64,000 nucleotides of DNA from Flavobacteriaceae bacterium (GTDB lineage Bacteria; Bacteroidota; Bacteroidia; Flavobacteriales; Flavobacteriaceae): the NCBI GenBank assembly GCA_016649715.1, contig JAENXC010000001.1, forward strand, positions 124,001 through 188,000, written 5' to 3'. Under the pieces are notes generated by a model. It worked only from the letters and a program-made list of their open reading frames with translations. It made no database searches and had not been told where the DNA came from. This document shows positions 18,428 through 28,300 of the stretch, piece after piece (within the stretch, counting starts at the first letter, position 1; every line of letters starts with the position of its first letter). Position numbers and translations under genes: made by a program.

Positions 18428-19249
18428 ATGAAACGTATCCTTGTCCCTACCGATTTTTCTGAACAAGCTGAAAACGCGCTGAAAGTAGCCGTACTACTTG
18501 CCCAAAAACACAAAAGCGAAATCTTCGTGCTACATTCTATGGAAATGCCACTGCATTTGGCATCTTCCGGCGATTCGGGCAGCCTGCCAGAATCCCTTTA
18601 CTTTATTAAACTTGCCGAAAAACGCTTTGGCGAGCTTAGGAAAAAACCATATTTGAAAAAAATGATCCTAAACGAAACCATCGGCCACAATGAAATATAC
18701 GAAGACATTGAAGAAGCTTGCAAAAAAAACAAAATAGATCTGATAGTGATGGGCTCTAACGGTGCCAGTGGTTTTAAGGAAATGTTTGTGGGCAGCAATA
18801 CCGAAAAAGTGGTGCGGACTTCAAATACGCCTGTGCTTGTAATCAAAAACAATTATAAGAAATTTATAATAAATGATTTTATTTTTGCTTCAGATTTTTC
18901 CGAAGAAGGCCGTGGTGCTCTGGATAAGGCACAAAAATTCGCCAGAAAAGTGGAAGCCAAAATGCACTTGTTATTTGTGAATACGCCAGCCGATTTTAAG
19001 ACTTCAGCACAGGCACACACTATTATGGAGAACTTTGTTCGGGGAATGGGTGTGGAAAACTACACACTCAACATTTACAACGACACTGCCGTGGAAAAAG
19101 GTATCCTTAATTTTGCCCAACAAATAAACGCTCAATTAATTGGAATGGGCACGCACGGACGTAAAGGGATTTCCCACTTCTTCAACGGCAGTATTAGTGA
19201 AGATATGGTAAACCACGCAAATATGCCGGTAATAACTTTTAAAATCTAA
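18428..19249 (+). CDS. Tandem-domain universal stress protein (UspA family)
   Basis: This is a cytoplasmic protein with two Usp domains in one chain (about 1-142 and 146-273). Both halves keep the ATP-binding glycine motif: MGSNGASGFKEMFVGS in the first and MGTHGRKGISHFFNGS in the second. It starts KRILVPTDFSEQAENAL, typical of the family. Usp proteins accumulate during growth arrest and stress; the partner of this one is unknown. It is followed with no gap by a small lipoprotein gene (stop TAA overlaps the next ATG region), so the two are probably co-transcribed. Confidence 0.93.
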   Translation: MKRILVPTDFSEQAENALKVAVLLAQKHKSEIFVLHSMEMPLHLASSGDSGSLPESLYFIKLAEKRFGELRKKPYLKKMILNETIGHNEIYEDIEEACKKNKIDLIVMGSNGASGFKEMFVGSNTEKVVRTSNTPVLVIKNNYKKFIINDFIFASDFSEEGRGALDKAQKFARKVEAKMHLLFVNTPADFKTSAQAHTIMENFVRGMGVENYTLNIYNDTAVEKGILNFAQQINAQLIGMGTHGRKGISHFFNGSISEDMVNHANMPVITFKI

Positions 19250-19831
19250 ATGAAGTATTTGCTCTTGGTTGTATTGCTTTCATTTTTCAGTTGCAAGAAA
19301 TCCGGTGAAGCTCATAAACTAGGAACAGACATAAATAATGCGGAACCTTCCATTTACAAATACGAAAAACCGGAACTTCCCGAAGGAGCCCTGAGAGCAG
19401 ATTTTATAGGAAACCAAGATTCTGTGTATGCTTTTATAAAGGAGATTGACGCGTCAACAGAAACAACACTTATTGGCTTCGAAAATAAAAAATTGCCAGA
19501 AATTACCATTCCAGAAAGCGTCGGTGCCGAACTACACATTTTGAAACTTAAGAATTTTGTGAACGATGTTTTGTTGGTCAATGCGAAACTGAAAGACACA
19601 AACTTCAATGAATATTATCTCTTTGTTTGGGAAGACTCCATTTGGAAACAGCCAGCGAACCGTTTTGATATTCATAAAAGCAATATGACAGACACGTTAA
19701 TTCCCATTAAAAATAACCCTAAAGACAGTACGCAACTGCTGCGTTATTATTCGGTTTTTGACATGGACCGAACGAGTGGAAAAAAATATAGTTGGAAACT
19801 GATGCAGGAAAGTATTCCAATTGAAGAATAA
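19250..19831 (+). CDS. Small lipoprotein of unknown function
   Basis: I do not recognise a family. The 193-residue product starts with a short hydrophobic segment ending in SFFSC followed by KK, a good lipoprotein signal, so it should be lipid-anchored. The mature part is charged and predicted mostly beta, with stretches such as ETTLIGFENKKLPEITIPESV and a C-terminal VFDMDRTSGKKYSWKLMQ. It starts directly after the usp stop, so it is translated from the same mRNA, and it converges with the end of the pigment operon three bases downstream. Confidence 0.7.
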   Translation: MKYLLLVVLLSFFSCKKSGEAHKLGTDINNAEPSIYKYEKPELPEGALRADFIGNQDSVYAFIKEIDASTETTLIGFENKKLPEITIPESVGAELHILKLKNFVNDVLLVNAKLKDTNFNEYYLFVWEDSIWKQPANRFDIHKSNMTDTLIPIKNNPKDSTQLLRYYSVFDMDRTSGKKYSWKLMQESIPIEE

Positions 19832-19833
19832 GA

Positions 19834-21123
19834 CTATTTCCGTCTATCAATCAAATTGACAGGTTTTCTACTTAATGGAGGAAAGCGGAGCAGTTCAATT
19901 TCTTCAGTAGAGGCAAATTCAATCTTTGGTGCAACCCGTAGTTTTGCTCGGAAATGATCTTTTATTTCCAACAATAATTCCTCAGAAATATTTCCCGAAG
20001 CAATTTTTATCAAAATCTCATCGGTGGAAAATTCATTGTGGAAAATTTCAATGACGTAGCTTTCAACTTCCGAAAAATCATTGAGAATATTATACATCGC
20101 AGGCGGATACAGCGTTGTGCCCTTATATTTAATCATTTGCTTTTTTCGGCCCACTACAGGTCCCAAACGCATCGTATTTCTTCCGCATTTACAAGGGTTA
20201 ATATAAGCTTGGACCATATCGCCTGTTTTAAATCGCAGCAACGGCATAGCTTCAACCCCCAAAGTTGTGATTGTCAACTCGCCTATTTTACCTTCAACAA
20301 CAGGTAAATTATTTTCATCGAGAATCTCAGCAATAATAAGTTCCGGGTGATGGTGGCCGCCGATGTGCGCTTCACATTCATTGAAGGCCGTGCTCATTTC
20401 GGTGGAAGCATAGGTTGAAAACAGTTCAATATCCCAATCCTTTATTATTTTTTTCGCTAAAATATTCAATGAAAAGTCCTGCTCGCGGATGGGTTCGCCG
20501 ATACAGATTGCAGCTTTTACTCCCGTATTCTTAAGATCAATATTCTGTTGTTTTGCATATTCAATCAACTTTAAAAGAAACGACGGTACGGTAATTAAAT
20601 AGGTTGGATTGAATTTTAAAATAGAATCCCACTGAAGTTCCGGAATGCCCGAACCCACACGGATAATGCCCGAACCCAGTTTTCGTGCACCTAAAAAATA
20701 CGCTAATCCAGCCATAAAACGGCGGTCCATTGTGGTCATCAATTGCAAAACATCATCCTTGCCAACACCACAACAGGCGAAAGAAATTGCCTCATTAAAA
20801 GCCAAACGTTCCAAATCATTATCCGTCAGCGCAAAAGTTACAGGATCGCCCAAAGTGCCCGATGTGGTTACGTAATCTATGATTTCAGATTTTGGGACAC
20901 AGCAGAAATCATTATTGAATTGCTGAAGATGGTCTTTGGTTGTAACTGGAATTTTTTGAAGGTCTTCCAGCGTTTTTATTTCTGAAATTTCTATATGATT
21001 TTCTTTGAAAAAAGTTTTATAAAATGGAGAATTCTCATTCAGATATCGAAGGGTTTCCTTCAGTTTCTCTTCTTGAAATATTTTTATTTCTGCAGTTGTT
21101 GCTTTTTCTATATCTGGAATCAT
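19834..21123 (-). CDS. PaaK-like adenylate-forming ligase of the flexirubin cluster
   Basis: A phenylacetate-CoA-ligase-type ANL enzyme. It shows the phosphate-binding loop YVTTSGTLGDPVTF (about residues 84-97), the STYASTEMSTAFNECEAHIGGHHHP region where ATP and possibly a metal are bound, the hinge FKTGDM, and the C-terminal lid with GRKKQMIKYKGTTLYPPAM. It ends in a basic tail with SRKPVNLIDRRK. Enzymes of this type activate aryl acids as acyl-adenylates and pass them to CoA or a carrier protein. In this context 4-coumarate from the ammonia-lyase is the likely substrate. It is the last gene of the cluster, after a repeat-filled 91-base gap. Confidence 0.87.
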   Translation of the reverse strand: MIPDIEKATTAEIKIFQEEKLKETLRYLNENSPFYKTFFKENHIEISEIKTLEDLQKIPVTTKDHLQQFNNDFCCVPKSEIIDYVTTSGTLGDPVTFALTDNDLERLAFNEAISFACCGVGKDDVLQLMTTMDRRFMAGLAYFLGARKLGSGIIRVGSGIPELQWDSILKFNPTYLITVPSFLLKLIEYAKQQNIDLKNTGVKAAICIGEPIREQDFSLNILAKKIIKDWDIELFSTYASTEMSTAFNECEAHIGGHHHPELIIAEILDENNLPVVEGKIGELTITTLGVEAMPLLRFKTGDMVQAYINPCKCGRNTMRLGPVVGRKKQMIKYKGTTLYPPAMYNILNDFSEVESYVIEIFHNEFSTDEILIKIASGNISEELLLEIKDHFRAKLRVAPKIEFASTEEIELLRFPPLSRKPVNLIDRRK

Positions 21124-21131
21124 ATTAACTT

Positions 21132-21213
21132 TTCTTTGCGTCCTCTGCGCCTTTGCGGTAAATTTTCCACCGTAAAGACACAGGAATCACAGACCTGCCT
21201 GCCGGCAGGCAGG
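21132..21213. repeat. Intergenic repeat with a 20-bp perfect palindrome
   Basis: The gap before the ligase gene holds an imperfect inverted repeat (CCTCTGCGCCTTTGCGGT against ACCGTAAAGACACAGG, about 21142-21183). A perfect 20-bp GC-rich palindrome follows at 21194-21213 (CCTGCCTGCC and its complement). Both are of kinds scattered through Bacteroidota genomes. Confidence 0.7.
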
Positions 21214-21214
21214 G

Positions 21215-22876
21215 TTATTTATTCAGTTCTTGAATATACTTTTCAATCCTCTCCTTATCGGGAACGGTTGTTATTTCTTTGATCAAAGCCGTTTCAAATG
21301 CTTTTTTAGCTGCAGCGTCATATTTTTTTTGAAAGTAATACTTTCCAGTTAAATAATAGGCTTTCCAATATTCGGAATTTTTTTGTTGCAATGCTGAAAG
21401 AGTTTCGACAGAAACCGTTTCATTATTTTCAATTGCAGCTTCCACTTCCCGTTCCAAAACACGGTATTCTTCGTAATCCTTGTATTCTTTTGAATGTACA
21501 AAAGGATCCTCCGGAACATTCCCTTTTGGGGTTGAAATGGTTTTTGTTGCAGGATTTCCCTTTCTGTTTTTAAAAATTTCATTCAAATCATATTCCACAA
21601 ATTCTCCCAATTGATAGGGGTTTGAAGAAACCCAAACCTTTCTGCTTTCTGGTTTAAAAACGATGCCGTGGTGCGCCAAAAGCTGGTTGAGCGCTTTTTC
21701 GTTTCCGAAACCAATTTCTTTATTATTTAATCCTTTTTTATTACGAAGAATGGAAACGGCATCATCCACATTCAGCTTTTCATCTTCTGAAATCAATTCT
21801 CCCATACGCTTAAAACGGTACATGGAATGGCTTTCGGCAATCCATTTTAAATTTCGTTCATCATTTTTATAGGCTTCACTTTGAAAGTGATTGCTACAAA
21901 TAAGTTCATCTGTGTTTTCAGCTTCGTAAACGCCAAAATTATCGGTAGCAACTTCAATTATCGCTGCTTTTTTATCCTTCGCGCTTCCCACAAAAATAGC
22001 TTCGGAAACAAAAACTTCGCGCTTTTTCGCAATGGCAATTGCCTCATCTATAGTTGAAGCATATTGCAAAATTTCGCGAGTTACGATGGAAATAGGTGTT
22101 TTTGCAGCCAATGGAATTTCGGATTTACCTGCGTTGATGGTAACGGTCAAACCTTGGTCGTTCATTCCGGAAACCACGCCAATCATTCCACCCCAAGTTA
22201 CGGACATAAACTTGTGTCCTTCGGAAGGATTTACGAAAGCAATTATTTTTTCCTTTGCAAAATCATCGCCTGCGTAAAAGTCGAAATTTCTTCCGATGAG
22301 CAATTCGCCATCCACGGTTTTATCGCCCCAAACGGCAAAAGCGGAACAGCCCACCAGCATCAAATCCTGCATGGCGTGCCCAATATCGTGTGCGCCGTGC
22401 AAATAGAGCAACCGCAAATAAGGCTCGCCTATTTCACTGAAATTTGTAGAAGAATATTTTGAAAGTCCGTAAATTTCGGCTTTGTATTCCTCGGGAATAT
22501 GCAGGTACATTTTCCGGTTGTACCAAGCCAAAAACTTTCGAAGTAAATACTGTTGCGTTTTTGAAGGCACCAAATCTTCCACTTTGTAGAAGAAAATAGC
22601 TTCCTGTTTTTGCATTAAATCTTGGGTGAGATTACCAGTGATCTCGCCAATTTGAAGTGGGTCTCCTTCCACATAAAGCTCCCATTGACCTTGTTTGTTC
22701 TTTAGAAAAAAATTGTTTCCGGCCACAAAAGTGGAGTCGTTTATTTTTACTTTTTCGGGAATGGCTGCATCGTAGCCACTAACATCCGGACGATTGTGAA
22801 GTGATTTTGAAACTCCGCATGAATTCAGAAATATTACCAAAAACGCAAACGCGAATAATTTTTCCAATTTCTCCAT
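21215..22876 (-). CDS. C45-type autoproteolytic acyltransferase/hydrolase, lipoprotein
   Basis: The product resembles the acyl-CoA:6-aminopenicillanate acyltransferase (AAT, Ntn-hydrolase) family. The central block LVGCSAFAVWGDKTVDGELL followed by IGRNFDFY is the family's nucleophile region; the Cys (about residue 175) would become the N-terminal nucleophile after self-cleavage. From ATG 22876 it begins with a lipoprotein signal (VIFLNSC), so it should act at the cell envelope. The C terminus (about 480-553) looks helical and repeat-like (TPR-like). The longer start at 22960 is rejected because it hides the signal and runs into the upstream gene. Candidate for acylation or ester chemistry on the pigment. 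Confidence 0.82.
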   Translation of the reverse strand: MEKLEKLFAFAFLVIFLNSCGVSKSLHNRPDVSGYDAAIPEKVKINDSTFVAGNNFFLKNKQGQWELYVEGDPLQIGEITGNLTQDLMQKQEAIFFYKVEDLVPSKTQQYLLRKFLAWYNRKMYLHIPEEYKAEIYGLSKYSSTNFSEIGEPYLRLLYLHGAHDIGHAMQDLMLVGCSAFAVWGDKTVDGELLIGRNFDFYAGDDFAKEKIIAFVNPSEGHKFMSVTWGGMIGVVSGMNDQGLTVTINAGKSEIPLAAKTPISIVTREILQYASTIDEAIAIAKKREVFVSEAIFVGSAKDKKAAIIEVATDNFGVYEAENTDELICSNHFQSEAYKNDERNLKWIAESHSMYRFKRMGELISEDEKLNVDDAVSILRNKKGLNNKEIGFGNEKALNQLLAHHGIVFKPESRKVWVSSNPYQLGEFVEYDLNEIFKNRKGNPATKTISTPKGNVPEDPFVHSKEYKDYEEYRVLEREVEAAIENNETVSVETLSALQQKNSEYWKAYYLTGKYYFQKKYDAAAKKAFETALIKEITTVPDKERIEKYIQELNK

Positions 22877-22877
22877 T

Positions 22878-23759
22878 TTAAGCTTTTTTGAACTTCGATA
22901 CGCGTCTGTTGGTATTCGTAAAAGTCTGGTTTTCTTTGTAATCAATCCATTTCTGCCCAAAGGATTTTCGCATCACATTTTCAAAGTGACGCATAAAAAA
23001 AACGTTGTAGAGCATATTGCTAAAACGGCCAAGATGCCGCGGAAACGCCCGAAGTGTCATTGAAAAACCACCGTCCAAATATTTTATGTAGTGCCAATAA
23101 CCGCTGGGCATATAGAGCGCATCTCCGTGTTTCAATGTGGCGTGAAGGCCTTCCAAATATTGAAGTGCAGGATATTTTTCAAAGTCTGGATTATCCAAAT
23201 CGATGCTTTCCAAATTGTGTACGGCGAAAGGAATTTTATATAAAAATTTTGTTTGTTCAGGCGAAAAAAGCGTCACACTTTTGGTGCCTTGGAACTGAAA
23301 GTGCACCAAATCTGCCAAATCCATATCGTAATGCGGCAAGACTTTGGAACCTTCGCCGCCGAAGAAAAGTACCGGAAGCCGTTTGAAGAATTTCAAACCA
23401 ATATCCGGATATTCAAAATCCTTTAAAAGCTCGGGAAGTTTCACTTTAAGGTCATAAAAGAAAATGCGCAGATCTGTGGGTTTGGTTTTAATCAATTCAA
23501 TATAATCTGCCATTTTCATTTCGGTTGCTGGTGCTGCGGAATTCTGTTTACCTTTGGTGGGCTCGTTGTTGTAGAGTGGCACAATTTGTTCGCCAGCCTG
23601 TTGTTGAATGTAATCCAAATTCCATTTTTGGAAAGCGCCCCAATTTTCCGTCAAGCCCTCAATTAAAACTGGTTTTTGGGGTTTGTAATAATTTTCAATG
23701 AATTCCTTTTTTGAAATATTCTGGACCTTGGGTATCTGTGTAGTTTTTATCTGTCCCAT
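22878..23759 (-). CDS. Cupin-8/JmjC-type Fe(II)/2-oxoglutarate oxygenase
   Basis: A 293-residue JmjC-like protein of the FIH/cupin-8 family. The iron ligands are visible as HxD in LPHYDMDLADLVHFQ (about residue 145) and the distal His in MPSGYWHYIKYLDGG (about 220). The opening motif QKPVLIEGL...W is typical of the family. Such enzymes hydroxylate proteins or small molecules using 2-oxoglutarate and O2. Its place between a desaturase-like flavoenzyme and the C45 acyltransferase suggests a tailoring hydroxylation. The substrate cannot be told from sequence. Confidence 0.85.
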   Translation of the reverse strand: MGQIKTTQIPKVQNISKKEFIENYYKPQKPVLIEGLTENWGAFQKWNLDYIQQQAGEQIVPLYNNEPTKGKQNSAAPATEMKMADYIELIKTKPTDLRIFFYDLKVKLPELLKDFEYPDIGLKFFKRLPVLFFGGEGSKVLPHYDMDLADLVHFQFQGTKSVTLFSPEQTKFLYKIPFAVHNLESIDLDNPDFEKYPALQYLEGLHATLKHGDALYMPSGYWHYIKYLDGGFSMTLRAFPRHLGRFSNMLYNVFFMRHFENVMRKSFGQKWIDYKENQTFTNTNRRVSKFKKA

Positions 23760-23773
23760 CTTGCCTGAAAATT

Positions 23774-25312
23774 TTAATTTACTTTTTCCTTATTTGTAGC
23801 TTCCAGTATTTTGTTCAGTAAATATTCGCCTCCCAATATTTCCGAACAGGTTACCACGCCACTAATGGTAACGCCCAAAATGCCGTGCATATTTAAACTT
23901 TGCCCTGTAAAATATAAATTTTTGATTTTGGTGCGGGGCGAAATAAAGGACTTTAATGGGTTGTTAGCATCTTTCACATAACCATACATTGAACCTTTGT
24001 TGCAGCCAATGTAATCGCGATAGGACAATGGTGTTGAAGCATAAACCGCCTCAATGCAATCGCGAAGATTGGGAAATTTTTTCTCCAATTCCTTAATGAT
24101 TATTTCAGATTTGTAAGCTTTGAATTCGTCATACGTCTGCCCACGGTCATTTTTTTCTGCAGCAGTGTTGAAAGTGTCTATCCACGGCTCCATTTCGTCA
24201 AAGCGCATATAGGTCATCACCGTAATATTATCGCCATATTCCTCCATATCTTTTTTTATTCCCATAGAAAGCATATAGGCCTCGGGCCAACTTTCTTGGG
24301 TATAATTGTGGACATCCCAAATGGATTTATAATCTTTAAAATGGTAATAATTATGGTTCAAATATTTGAAGGAATTCGGTTTTAGCACCAAATACAGACT
24401 GAAAGCGGCAATGGTGCTTTCAATATTCTCGATGCGGTTGGTATACGATTTTCTGAAACTGTCATGCCCAATCATTTCAAGAGTTATCTTTGGGTCCACG
24501 TTTGAAATAAATATATCACCTTTTATGGTTTTCCCATTTGCAGTTTGAACGGCGGTAACCACTCCGTTTTCAGTTTCAAATTTTGTTACTCCGTGGCGTT
24601 TGAAAGCTTTTCCGTCGTTTTCGCGAAGCCGGGCAAGTAATGCTTTGGTTATTTGGCTCCCGCCATTAATGCAACGGTACGAACTTTCAATATAGGAATT
24701 TACCGAAAGGGCGTGCATATAAAAAGGGGTCCGATCGCCCTCCCCTGCATAAAGCAAATTGCTTCCGCCCAAAACGGCGCGGAGTTTTTCATTTTCTGTA
24801 ACGGAATCTATAAATTCCTTCGCCTTCACTTCAAAAAGGGCGGTGTTTTCGTAATAAGGTTTTCCGAGTTTTAAGCCGTAAAGTGGGAAAAAGCTGCAAG
24901 TGTCCTGCATTTTTTTGCAATAAGCGTCTATCGCTTTTTCTTCCTCGGGAAATTCTTTAAGCAATGTTTTTTTGAAATTTTCGTATCCCTGTGCGTGGCG
25001 ATATTCTTTCGGATCGTTGTCAAAAGTGATGACATCGAACCCGTCCTCGTTCATTTTTTTGAGAGTGATATCGTCCAAAATGCCCAAATATTTAAAATAT
25101 CTATAGAGATTTTGCCCTTCCGAAAGACCGCCAATATAGTGAACGCCAGTATCAAAAATAGTTTTGTCGCGCACAAAAGTTTGCAGGTTGCCACCAAACT
25201 GTTGGTTTTTTTCGAGCACGCAAACACTGTAACCTTCCCTGGCCATAATAATCGCCGACACGAGCCCACCAAGGCCGCTCCCAATGATTACTACATCATA
25301 TTTCTCACTCAT
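23774..25312 (-). CDS. CrtI/RetSat-like FAD-dependent oxidoreductase
   Basis: A flavoprotein of the phytoene desaturase/retinol saturase group. The N-terminal dinucleotide fold VVIIGSGLGGLVSA (about residues 7-20) is followed by YSVCVLEKNQQFGGNLQTF. The C-terminal FAD-binding block is NLYFTGQSLNMHGILGVTISG. Relatives add or remove double bonds on polyenes, fitting a pigment with a conjugated chain, although the flexirubin polyene is made directly by the synthase. A role in polishing or isomerising the chain is inference. It overlaps the MMPL gene stop by four bases, so the genes are coupled. Confidence 0.87.
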   Translation of the reverse strand: MSEKYDVVIIGSGLGGLVSAIIMAREGYSVCVLEKNQQFGGNLQTFVRDKTIFDTGVHYIGGLSEGQNLYRYFKYLGILDDITLKKMNEDGFDVITFDNDPKEYRHAQGYENFKKTLLKEFPEEEKAIDAYCKKMQDTCSFFPLYGLKLGKPYYENTALFEVKAKEFIDSVTENEKLRAVLGGSNLLYAGEGDRTPFYMHALSVNSYIESSYRCINGGSQITKALLARLRENDGKAFKRHGVTKFETENGVVTAVQTANGKTIKGDIFISNVDPKITLEMIGHDSFRKSYTNRIENIESTIAAFSLYLVLKPNSFKYLNHNYYHFKDYKSIWDVHNYTQESWPEAYMLSMGIKKDMEEYGDNITVMTYMRFDEMEPWIDTFNTAAEKNDRGQTYDEFKAYKSEIIIKELEKKFPNLRDCIEAVYASTPLSYRDYIGCNKGSMYGYVKDANNPLKSFISPRTKIKNLYFTGQSLNMHGILGVTISGVVTCSEILGGEYLLNKILEATNKEKVN

Positions 25313-28300
25313 TTCGCTAAGTTTCCCGATGGTTTAAAGATACTGATATTCGTGTTTCGATACACGTTTTGGTATCCTAAAGTAAGTATATTTTCAGTTT
25401 GTGAAGTAACACATTCCTTTAATAAAACTATGGTTTTTACAGATAAATCTGGCAATTGCAAGACCACTTCCGAAGCTATTTTTTCTGAAGAAATAATTAA
25501 AGTTTCAACACTCGGGAGCAAGATTTCCGAAACCGAATTGGGGAAATGAAGCCTTCCGTATTTTTGGGTAATATAGCTATTTTGAAGTATGGTTCGCGTT
25601 TCAAAATCATCAATAAAACTGAAAATTTTTCGATCTGTCCCATCGAGTGCCAAAAGAAAATCGAGCTGGCTGGAATCTTCGGAAATGTGCGCAATGTTTC
25701 CGCTTTTTTCAACTTGACGAATAATTTCGAAATAGACTTCAGCATTTTCCTTTAAATCCTTCTTTGCTTTTCTATATAGCGAATCACCCTTATAGCGGTA
25801 CTCTTCCAAAATAATTCTGTGGAAATATTTTGGGCCTTCAATCTTTTCGCGCAGTTTTGAAAATTCACTTTTAAAATACGCTCTAACTTTCTTAGCCTGT
25901 TGCGTATGATTTTCTCCGAAGGAAATATCTTCGGCTTTTATTCGCTGTAATATTTCAACCGTAATGCTTCCGTCCTTTATTATTGGGCTGCCTTTCGGGT
26001 TTACTTCGCTGTTTCCGTGAATTAAAACCGGGAGAATATCCAAATTGAATTCGTTCGCCAAATAAAAAGCTCCCTTATGAAAACGCCTGATTTTGTTGCT
26101 TTGGCTGCGGGTTCCCTCCGGAAATGCCATCAGAGAATAGCCCTGCTTAATTTTCTTTTTAAGTGGTTCCACGCTGTTTTCAATGCCGCTGGAAACGGGA
26201 TAAAAATCTGCCCGCTGAACCGCTTTCCCAAAAACCGGGGAATTATACACCCAATCATTTACCAAAAAACAGATTTTGGGGTGCAACATTCCGACTGCCA
26301 AAATATCGAGAAACGAAGTGTGATTGGCAATAATTACAGCAGGCTTGGAGAAATCTTCGGCGTTTTCATTGATTACTTTTTTCTTTACAAACGGATTGGT
26401 GTAAAGCACTGATTTCATAAACTTCGAAATCACTTTGTGGAACCAACCCATTTTTATCTTTTTGCTGATGGGCAACAGCGGCATCAAAGTGACACTGTAA
26501 ATTGAAAGACAAATTCCGCCGAGCCCGAAATAGCCGAAAGAAAGCAAAGAATGTACAAACATCCGTGGCGTTATTGGGCGTTTTGTGCGACTTCCAATGA
26601 AAAGTTTAAACAGTAGTGGTTGAACTGTAAACGCTGTAAACATTGCGGAAAAAATACCAATTATTGAAACAATGGAGATGGAATACAGCGCAGGATGCTT
26701 CGCAAAAATCAGAACGCCAACGCCCAAAATAGTGGTCAACACCGAAAGCATAATGGAGGTTTTGTGCGTTGCCATCACTTTTTCGCCGGTGCGGAGTTCC
26801 TTCAGCAAACCTTTGGTCATAAAAATGCTGTAATCAATTCCCAAACCAAAGATAAATGTGGAAATAATGATGTTGAAAATGTTGAATTGAATGTGGAAAA
26901 GCCCCATAATTCCGAGCGTTATAAACCAGGTTATAAAAATGGGAACGGCCGTAACCAGCGTGAGCGCAAAACTTCTAAAGAAAAGAAAAAGTATTAACAA
27001 AACCGCAAGCAAACAATACCCGATCAGGTTGTTGAAATCGTTTTTAAGGTTCCCCAAAAAGGTCTCATTCATTTCTTGACGGTCAATCACGAGCGTGTTC
27101 GGAATATTTTTGAAAACACTTTTTATTTGGGAAGCATTTTCGTCGTTGAGTTTTATCAGCGTTGTGATTGTTGTGAAATCTGCTTCCGTAGTAATGTAGT
27201 CTTCCAGAAGCACCGACGGGATTTGTTGATAATCCTCGGGTTTCAAAGTTTCAAAATCTTTATCCAAAAAAGTGTAAAATTGATTGAAGGTAGTGGGTTT
27301 GAAACCTCGCTCTTCTCCACTTTCAATCAAATCGTTTTCGGTACTGTCCTTTCGTGCTTCGTTCCAAAACTGCCGCCATTCCGCAATTTTTGCGCGCTGG
27401 TCGCGCTGCGAATGTACCAAAGCGCCAATGGAGCTAAAGCTGTTTATTTTTCCTTCATCTTTCAGCAATTCCAAGGTTCCGTGGATGGAATCGTTGAGCT
27501 GCAAAGTGCCTTCCACAGATTTTCCGTAGGTTGCCAAATAAACCGATTTAGAGGAAATATCGGTCAGTTCATCCAAATGTTGCATTGCGGCTTTTATTTC
27601 CGCGGGTTCATAATTCAATTTTGAAATGTCTTTATCAAATTCCACTTTATGATAGGTGAAAATGCTTACTACCAAAACCAATCCCAACCCAATAAGCAAC
27701 CACTTATTTTTGTGGAACGGATAGTCCGCAACTTTGTCCAAAACATTGATTTGCTGTTTTCGCGAAAGCGGATTTTTGTAAACCAACGGAATAAATAAAA
27801 GCGCAAAAACCGAGGCTCCCAAAACGCTCACAGCAGCTAATATTCCTAAATCCTGCAACGCTTGCGAATCCAAAAACAGCAAACACAGAAACGCTAAAGC
27901 CGTGGTCAAACTGCTCATCAAAATAGGTTCGGTTACATCTTTATAAAGACTTTCCAGCGTTTCATTATTGCGAATGTGCGTTAAAATATGCAGTGAATAA
28001 TCCAGCGTAACGCCCAGCAAAACCGAGCCGATTCCCAAAGAAATGGCGGAAATTTCTCCGCGAAGCAAATACAGCAAAGCCACTGCCAACAAGCCTCCAA
28101 AAAGTGTTGGAACGAACAAAATTATCGGGATGTAAAATTTTCTGTAAAAGAAAATGAAGATCAAAATTAGCAGCGAAAAAGCGATGCCAACGGTAAACTG
28201 TATATCATTTTTTATTTGTTTCGCATTTGCGACCGCAATCAGCGCGGCACCAAAATATTCGCTACTTACTTTTCCGGAATATTTCTGATTCAATGTATTT

